This document shows, piece by piece, positions 59,328 to 64,000 of a DNA stretch of 64,000 nt. Source of the DNA: Sulfurimonas sp. (lineage in GTDB: Bacteria; Campylobacterota; Campylobacteria; Campylobacterales; Sulfurimonadaceae); the NCBI RefSeq assembly GCF_023229025.1, contig NZ_JALOAA010000001.1, positions 62,001-126,000 on the forward strand, in the 5' to 3' direction. The notes under the pieces were generated by a model. That model saw only the letters and a list, made by a program, of their open reading frames with translations. It was not told the origin of the DNA and made no database searches. The stretch's first letter is position 1. Every line of letters starts with the position of its first letter. The position numbers and the translations under genes are program-made.

Positions 59328-60734
59328 TCAAATCTGTACCGGAATAAAAATTTGATGATTGCTGTCTAATTTATGGTAGAGTCTTTCGCTATCTGTTGAG
59401 AGAATTGAGTATATTTTTTTACCTGTTAATTTTTTTGTAAAGGGTACTATCTGTATAAAATGCTCTTTTTGTTTTAGTTTTTTTATAGGATTTTGATTCT
59501 CTTTTATAACCTTGATACTTTTAGAAAAGATGGTAGCGAGGTTATAATAGTGCTCAATAACCTGCTCTTTTACCTCTTGATGCTCATTTAGATAGTTATA
59601 AAGTTCAATGTTTAAACTCATCTGCTCGGAGACATCAAATATTGTTGAAGATATCTTCTCCAAATCTCTATTGTCGCCTAAGATTATTGAAGCATCTTTT
59701 ACATTTGAGAGCTCCTTGTCGGCTATTTTAATCACAGGAACTTGTGCTTCATAAAGCATATTTCTTGTATCATTATCGGCAAACATCTCGTTTGAAACAA
59801 TTACTAAGCCGGCATGATACGCCTTTATATCATTAAAAAAACTCTCTTTAAGACTACCTAAGGTGTAGTTTATATCTACAATTATATTTTCTGACCTGTA
59901 GCTTTTAATCATCCAAACAACTTCAATATCACTAGGATTAACCACTCTAATAATGAGGGTATGACCTAACTTTTCATGTACAAAAATTGCTCTTTTAATA
60001 AAATCCTCTGCCGTATCAAAATTTAACATATCCATATCAAGATAGAGATAAAGATTTGAGCCAAAAGGCTCAGGAAATTGTCCAAGTTCTCTCTTTATTG
60101 CTCTGTAAACTGATTTTAAAACAGTGGGGTCGCCCACTAAAAGCAGAAGATCATTTGGCTGAATCATCCTGCGACGATTAGGCATAATAAGCTTTCTGTT
60201 TCTGTATATAGCGACAATACGCCACTCTTTTTGCTCAATTACACCAATATGTTTGTAGATAAACGAGCTTCCAAACGGAACTAGAACTTCCATTATCTCG
60301 CCTTCCCCTATTCCCACATTTTGGGCAATTACAGGAACGTTTGGCAGATAATCTATCAATCTAGAGGAGAGAATTTCATTTGAGTTAATTAGAACAACGT
60401 TGGAGTCTTCGTTATCAAGCTTCCATTTGTTTAAAACTATAATACGAAGCTGCTTTTTTATACTTCTTATATTTTTAATGGTATGCTCAACATCCATTTT
60501 GCTATCCATAACAATGATTGCTTGAGCAAACTCCATTTTTAGCAAGTTTGCAAGCTTATAGAGGCTTGTTGGGTCAAACTCATAAAATTTAAATCGTGAC
60601 GAATTTATATTTTTATATTTTTTGGCTTTTGTCTCTACAACATAATATATATTTTCACTAGTATGTGTATCTATAATTCTATTTATAAAGTGTTTTGATA
60701 CTTCACCGTCGCCGATAATTAATATTTTTTTCAT
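59328..60734 (-). CDS. TrkA-like NAD-binding protein (COG3400 type)
   Basis: A 468-aa cytoplasmic protein. It begins with a Rossmann/TrkA-N pattern (KKILIIGDGEVSKHFINRII) and a TrkA-C/RCK-C-like domain near 150-215 (VPFGSSFIYKHIGVIEQKEW, PNDLLLLVGDPTVLKS). A second alpha/beta region follows (VWMIKSYRSENIIVDINYTL). The architecture matches the COG3400 family common in Campylobacterota, thought to regulate K+ transport, but no TrkH or K+ channel gene is beside it. 59 bases upstream of aroB on the same strand. Confidence 0.78.
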   Translation of the reverse strand: MKKILIIGDGEVSKHFINRIIDTHTSENIYYVVETKAKKYKNINSSRFKFYEFDPTSLYKLANLLKMEFAQAIIVMDSKMDVEHTIKNIRSIKKQLRIIVLNKWKLDNEDSNVVLINSNEILSSRLIDYLPNVPVIAQNVGIGEGEIMEVLVPFGSSFIYKHIGVIEQKEWRIVAIYRNRKLIMPNRRRMIQPNDLLLLVGDPTVLKSVYRAIKRELGQFPEPFGSNLYLYLDMDMLNFDTAEDFIKRAIFVHEKLGHTLIIRVVNPSDIEVVWMIKSYRSENIIVDINYTLGSLKESFFNDIKAYHAGLVIVSNEMFADNDTRNMLYEAQVPVIKIADKELSNVKDASIILGDNRDLEKISSTIFDVSEQMSLNIELYNYLNEHQEVKEQVIEHYYNLATIFSKSIKVIKENQNPIKKLKQKEHFIQIVPFTKKLTGKKIYSILSTDSERLYHKLDSNHQIFIPVQI

Positions 60735-60817
60735 ATACCGTCTTCTGAATTTTTTTTAGCATTATATCATCAGAGTTCTTTTATAACTATAACAGCAAAA
60801 AAACTCTTTTACAGATA

Positions 60818-61387
60818 CTAATCTCTCTTGAATACTTGAGCTGATCTTATCCAGATCTCCTCTTTAGCTTTTCTCCATTTTCTATTGACAAAATAACCCG
60901 ATACCTTAATCCAAGTATCACTTTTCGTGTTTGATGTAAAAGATGTTCCCTTCTCCCACATACCGATACTGTTTCCGTTAATTGCGTCGTAAATAATACT
61001 ATCCGTCTTTAGACGAAACGCACTAGCTTTAAAAGTTGTAATTTCATTTTGATCAAAGTGCTTCTCTTGGTACTCACTCTTCATCATTAATTTTGGAAAA
61101 CTGTTCTCTTTCTCACATTTTTTACTATACAAAAATTGATTTTTATCTTTCTTTTCTTTGATTTTTAAAAGTTTTTCTTGCTTTTTAACTATATTCTCTA
61201 ATTCTTCAATTTTCTTTAGTAAGGTGCTGTTTTGTTCTGCTAAGTTAGCACTTTTATCAAGCATTTCGCTACATCTATTGTAGTCAACTCTAAGCTTCTC
61301 TATATCTTTTACGATTGAGTCTATCCTCTTAATTTCATCGGCATATAGTAAAGAAAATAGAAACAACAGTGTAGATAGTAATCTCAT
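60818..61387 (-). CDS. Exported coiled-coil protein with SH3-like C-terminus
   Basis: A 189-aa periplasmic protein. Signal peptide STLLFLFSLLYA (to about residue 16), a coiled coil (about 18-85, LLKKIEELENIVKKQEKLLK), then a C-terminal SH3-like region (TFKASAFRLKTDSIIYDAIN, SIGMWEKGTSFTSNTKSD, WIKVSGYFVNRKW). SH3-like domains in such proteins usually contact the cell wall. Its ATG overlaps the trmA stop codon (ATGA). No specific name recognised. Confidence 0.75.
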   Translation of the reverse strand: MRLLSTLLFLFSLLYADEIKRIDSIVKDIEKLRVDYNRCSEMLDKSANLAEQNSTLLKKIEELENIVKKQEKLLKIKEKKDKNQFLYSKKCEKENSFPKLMMKSEYQEKHFDQNEITTFKASAFRLKTDSIIYDAINGNSIGMWEKGTSFTSNTKSDTWIKVSGYFVNRKWRKAKEEIWIRSAQVFKRD

Positions 61388-62502
61388 GAAACGCTCTCCT
61401 TTTTAACTAACTTCACACCCATTTCCACGTGATGAGTGTATGCAAACTGATCAAAAACAGCCATATCTACAACAAAATGTGTCTTGCATAAGAGTTCTAA
61501 ATCTCTGGCTAATGTCTCCGGATTACATGATATATATAAAATACTATCATATCTTGAGGCAAAACTACATGTAGCCTCATCCATTCCACTTCTTGGAGGA
61601 TCTACAAATATAGTTTTAATATCATATGATGCTATATCTATATCTTTCATTCTTCTAAACTCTCTAACGCCATCTAGAGCTTGAATAAACTCTTCTACTC
61701 CCATCCTTACAAAAGCAATATTATCTACGCCGTTTAAACTCATATTTGTTTTTGCCGCACTTATAGAAGATTTAGATATTTCGGTAGCTAAGACTCTTTT
61801 AAACTCTTTTGCAAACGGTATGGTAAAATTTCCGGCACCGCAATATAGCTCAAGAAGATCACTATCTCTGTAGAGCAAATCTTTTGTAGCCCACCCTATC
61901 ATCTGCTCATTAACTTTAGAATTTGGCTGCGTAAAACTGTTTTCAATGTAGTTAAACTTAAACTCTCTACCGCTTATATTTAACTGCTCAGTTACATAAT
62001 CCTGCCCTATTACAACCTTTTGTTTTCTGCTTCTTCCTATGATGTATATATTAAGTTCTGAGGCTATTTTAGTAGCTACTTCGCTCCAAGAAGAGTCAAG
62101 TTTTCTATGATAAAGCAGTGAGGCAACAATCTCGCCGTTAGTTGAGCTTAAAAAATCGGCACCAAAGAGTTTAAACTCTATACTGTTCTCTTTTATAGCT
62201 TTTAAAAGTTTGGGCATTAAATCAAATATAGGCTTACTTACCTGCGGGCACTCATCAATTAAAAGTACGCCCTTTTTGTCTATACTGTTCATGGCATAAT
62301 GAATTTCACCCTCTTTATGCCATATTTTAAACTCGCTTCTTGAGCGGTAATTGCTCTGCGGTGATTTAAAAACAGATATATCACCTTGATAAAAGGTTTT
62401 GAATCTATCTCTGTTTAACTCAACCTTTAGGGCTAATTGATGCTCATATCCACCTTCATAAGCTATACAAGCACCGCACTTTCCAAAATATTGACAATTC
62501 AA
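61384..62502 (-). CDS. trmA: tRNA (uracil-5-)-methyltransferase
   Basis: SAM-dependent formation of m5U54 (ribothymidine) in tRNA. The 372-aa protein has the SAM site LLELYCGAGNFTIPFAKEF (about 215-233), IFVDPPRSGMDEAT, the nucleophile Cys326 in ILYISCNPETLARDL, and the general base Glu in THHVEMGVKL. A short N-terminal Cys set (CQYFGKCGACIAYEGG) is TrmA-like. It lies 12 bases after fliP and overlaps the SH3 gene by 4 bases. Confidence 0.93.
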   Translation of the reverse strand: MNCQYFGKCGACIAYEGGYEHQLALKVELNRDRFKTFYQGDISVFKSPQSNYRSRSEFKIWHKEGEIHYAMNSIDKKGVLLIDECPQVSKPIFDLMPKLLKAIKENSIEFKLFGADFLSSTNGEIVASLLYHRKLDSSWSEVATKIASELNIYIIGRSRKQKVVIGQDYVTEQLNISGREFKFNYIENSFTQPNSKVNEQMIGWATKDLLYRDSDLLELYCGAGNFTIPFAKEFKRVLATEISKSSISAAKTNMSLNGVDNIAFVRMGVEEFIQALDGVREFRRMKDIDIASYDIKTIFVDPPRSGMDEATCSFASRYDSILYISCNPETLARDLELLCKTHFVVDMAVFDQFAYTHHVEMGVKLVKKESVS

Positions 62503-62514
62503 TGCTGCTCTGCC

Positions 62515-63255
62515 CTATTTTATAGAAGCTATAAGATTTCCAATAAGCAAATTCCACCCATCTATAAGGATGAAAACAAGTATCTTAAAGGGGAGTGCTA
62601 TCATAATTGGCGGCAACATCATCATACCCATGGACATAAGTATAGACGCAACTACCATATCTATTACCAAAAACGGTAGAAATAGTAAAAAACCTATCTC
62701 AAAAGCTGTCTTTAGCTCACTAATTACAAAAGCCGGAATAACTACAGAAAGCGGTACATCTGCTACAGTAGTTGGATTTTGCATTTTTCTTATTCTAAAA
62801 AATAGAGCCAAATCCTTCTCTCTTGTATTTCTAATCATAAAATTTTTAAACGGAAGTGTCGTTTTGTCAAATGCCTCTTCGTAGCCTATCTTCTCCTCTA
62901 TGTAGGGTTTTATACCATTCTCATAAGCTTTTACGCCTACCGGTTCCATCACAAAAAAAGTCAAAATCATAGCCAGCATGACAAGTAGCTGTGTTGGAGG
63001 AACCTGCTGCGTTCCAAGCGCCTGTCTTAAAAAACCAAATACTATTACAAATCTTGTAAAAGTAGTCATAACAAGAACCATGCTAGGTGCTAAAAATAGA
63101 AGTGTTAAGAGAACAAGTACGTTGAGTGAGCTTACGAGCTGCTGTGGAGAAGATGGAGCTGAGAGTTCAAAGTTCATAGTTGGGATTGCAACACTCTCAG
63201 CCCCAAAAATCGAGGTCGCACCCAACCCTAAAAAAAGTAAAAAAAACCTGAACAT
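62515..63255 (-). CDS. fliP: Flagellar type III export protein FliP
   Basis: Core subunit of the flagellar export gate. The 246-aa protein has a cleavable signal sequence (about 1-19), then hydrophobic helices including LLFLAPSMVLVMTTFTRFVI, RQALGTQQVPPTQLLVMLAM, and the C-terminal DMVVASILMSMGMMMLPPIM, all family hallmarks. The ATG overlaps the motB stop codon by one base (TAATG). Confidence 0.96.
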   Translation of the reverse strand: MFRFFLLFLGLGATSIFGAESVAIPTMNFELSAPSSPQQLVSSLNVLVLLTLLFLAPSMVLVMTTFTRFVIVFGFLRQALGTQQVPPTQLLVMLAMILTFFVMEPVGVKAYENGIKPYIEEKIGYEEAFDKTTLPFKNFMIRNTREKDLALFFRIRKMQNPTTVADVPLSVVIPAFVISELKTAFEIGFLLFLPFLVIDMVVASILMSMGMMMLPPIMIALPFKILVFILIDGWNLLIGNLIASIK

Positions 63256-64000
63256 TATCTGTTTGCTGCCTTGTCTAGAACAGTCTGATTAACTTTTTGC
63301 TTATCATCAGGGTCAGCACCGTAAAAGTGAAGTTCAACCCTGCGGTTTTTCTCTCTTCCGCTCTCAGTTACATTAGTTGCTTTTGGAGAAAACTCTGAAA
63401 ATCCTGCCGCGCTGATACGTTTTGGATCTACGCCGCTTAATAGCAACTCCTGTAGTACGGATATCGCTCTAGCAGATGAGAGCTCCCAATTATCCTTAAA
63501 AGGGCTGCTTGATGATGGCGATTGATTGTCGGTATGCCCTTGAACACTAACTTTTGTCTGGTTTGGAAGCTCTCCAATAATAAGCGCTATTCTCTTTAAA
63601 AAAAGTAGTGCGTCGTCATTTTGAATAACACTGCTTCCTGATTTAAAAAGAAGCGAAGCCGGAAGTTCAATAACAAAACCGTCTTGTGCCTCTTCAAGAG
63701 AGACTGCCGGACCATCTCCCTCTGCAATCATCTCATTTACCTCTGTTAATGCCTGCATAATTCTATTTACTTGCTCTGATGTCTCGTCTGCTGCCTCTAT
63801 TGGAGTTGATTCTTGGATACGTCTTTTGGAGACCTCGGTTTTAATACCACCCTCTAAAACACTCATGGCTCCGGAGAGTGAACCTATTGCTTCAGAGATT
63901 TTTTTTGCATCCATACTTGACATGGAGAGAAGCAAAACGAAAAAACATAAAAGCAGAGACATTAAATCCCCAAATGCTGCCAACCACAAAGGAAGGCACT
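63255..64000 (-). CDS. motB: Flagellar motor stator protein MotB/PomB (5' end outside window)
   Basis: Stator subunit that anchors the motor to peptidoglycan. At least 248 residues are inside the window. The single membrane helix carries the ion-binding Asp in WLAAFGDLMSLLLCFFVLLL, followed by a plug region and a C-terminal OmpA-like domain (VSVQGHTDNQSPSSSSPF, SARAISVLQELLLSGVDPKR, GREKNRRVELHFYG). The frame continues past the edge with CLPLW before the helix, so the true start lies beyond 64000; the TTG at 63989 is not the start. GDLMSLLLCFFVLLL is closer to PomB-type stators, but ion choice cannot be fixed here. Confidence 0.92.
   Translation of the reverse strand, partial: CLPLWLAAFGDLMSLLLCFFVLLLSMSSMDAKKISEAIGSLSGAMSVLEGGIKTEVSKRRIQESTPIEAADETSEQVNRIMQALTEVNEMIAEGDGPAVSLEEAQDGFVIELPASLLFKSGSSVIQNDDALLFLKRIALIIGELPNQTKVSVQGHTDNQSPSSSSPFKDNWELSSARAISVLQELLLSGVDPKRISAAGFSEFSPKATNVTESGREKNRRVELHFYGADPDDKQKVNQTVLDKAANR

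Noticed and set aside
63987..63989. TTG as the start of motB
   Set aside because: The frame continues beyond the window edge with residues expected before the MotB membrane helix, so the gene is cut, not short.
1..64000. tRNA or rRNA genes, CRISPR arrays, insertion sequences, integrases, prophage
   Set aside because: Coding genes fill nearly all the window; the gaps (largest about 240 bases) show no cloverleaf, spaced repeats, transposase or attachment-site pair that I could support.

Overview
The window is a compact, low-GC bacterial chromosome segment with short intergenic gaps. It most likely comes from a Campylobacterota (epsilonproteobacterial) chemolithotroph close to Sulfurimonas. The gene families support this: a long DapD, a short leucine-isomerase LeuD, a CiaD-like protein, BioV, a COG3400 TrkA-like protein, a three-subunit SdhABE-type succinate/fumarate oxidoreductase, many c-di-GMP proteins and an RpoN-type flagellar promoter. 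Promoters usually show a clear TATAAT -10 box with no obvious -35, which is typical of this phylum. I saw no tRNA, rRNA, CRISPR array, insertion sequence or prophage, and no gene-free stretch longer than about 250 bases.

Layout. 1-8 kb: recN (cut by the window edge), a lipoprotein and nadK on the minus strand; then wrbA, aspS, two different adenylate kinases either side of a K+/H+ antiporter, and a CinA-like protein. 8.7-13.8 kb: accessory-looking small genes (a 41-aa membrane peptide, a DUF6166-HTH protein, an ankyrin protein, a mini flagellar rod-like protein), dapD, and a LexA/CI-like repressor followed by an NlpC/P60 lipoprotein. A 27-aa amphipathic peptide gene diverges from the repressor. 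14-17.6 kb: a tightly overlapping minus-strand operon leuD-leuB-TPR-ciaD-like-purU-trmL-46-aa membrane protein. 17.7-25.8 kb: a GNAT-nitrilase fusion, flgF-flgG under a sigma54 promoter, rpoD, and hemL-atpZ-membrane protein. 25.9-34.5 kb: tonB, a CitE-like lyase and a cytochrome c, then the plus-strand run folD-lepB-M50 protease-rpiB-coiled coil-apt-trpB-pepA.

34.6-48.3 kb is rich in signalling genes: a TonB-dependent receptor, a YfiR-like periplasmic protein and a membrane GGDEF-EAL protein in one probable operon; zupT, an RNase H-like protein and ychF; a cheY-cheC-PAS/GGDEF operon; thiL-truD-psd; and a membrane protein with a degenerate GGDEF domain. 48.4-52.6 kb: sdhA-sdhB-sdhE followed by a strong hairpin, then a small exported protein whose leader contains two perfect inverted repeats. 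52.6-64 kb is all minus strand: motB (cut by the edge)-fliP-trmA-SH3 protein, a COG3400 protein, then aroB-mscS-mtaB-FtsH-like-bioV-mogA.

The main points for a second look are: an FtsH homologue with an intact AAA+ module but no HExxH zinc site; the TonB receptor/periplasmic sensor/c-di-GMP operon; the repressor-hydrolase-micropeptide locus with paired operator-like repeats; the CheY-CheC-diguanylate cyclase operon; and the structured leader at about 52.2 kb. Functions are assigned from motifs read by eye; no database search was possible.
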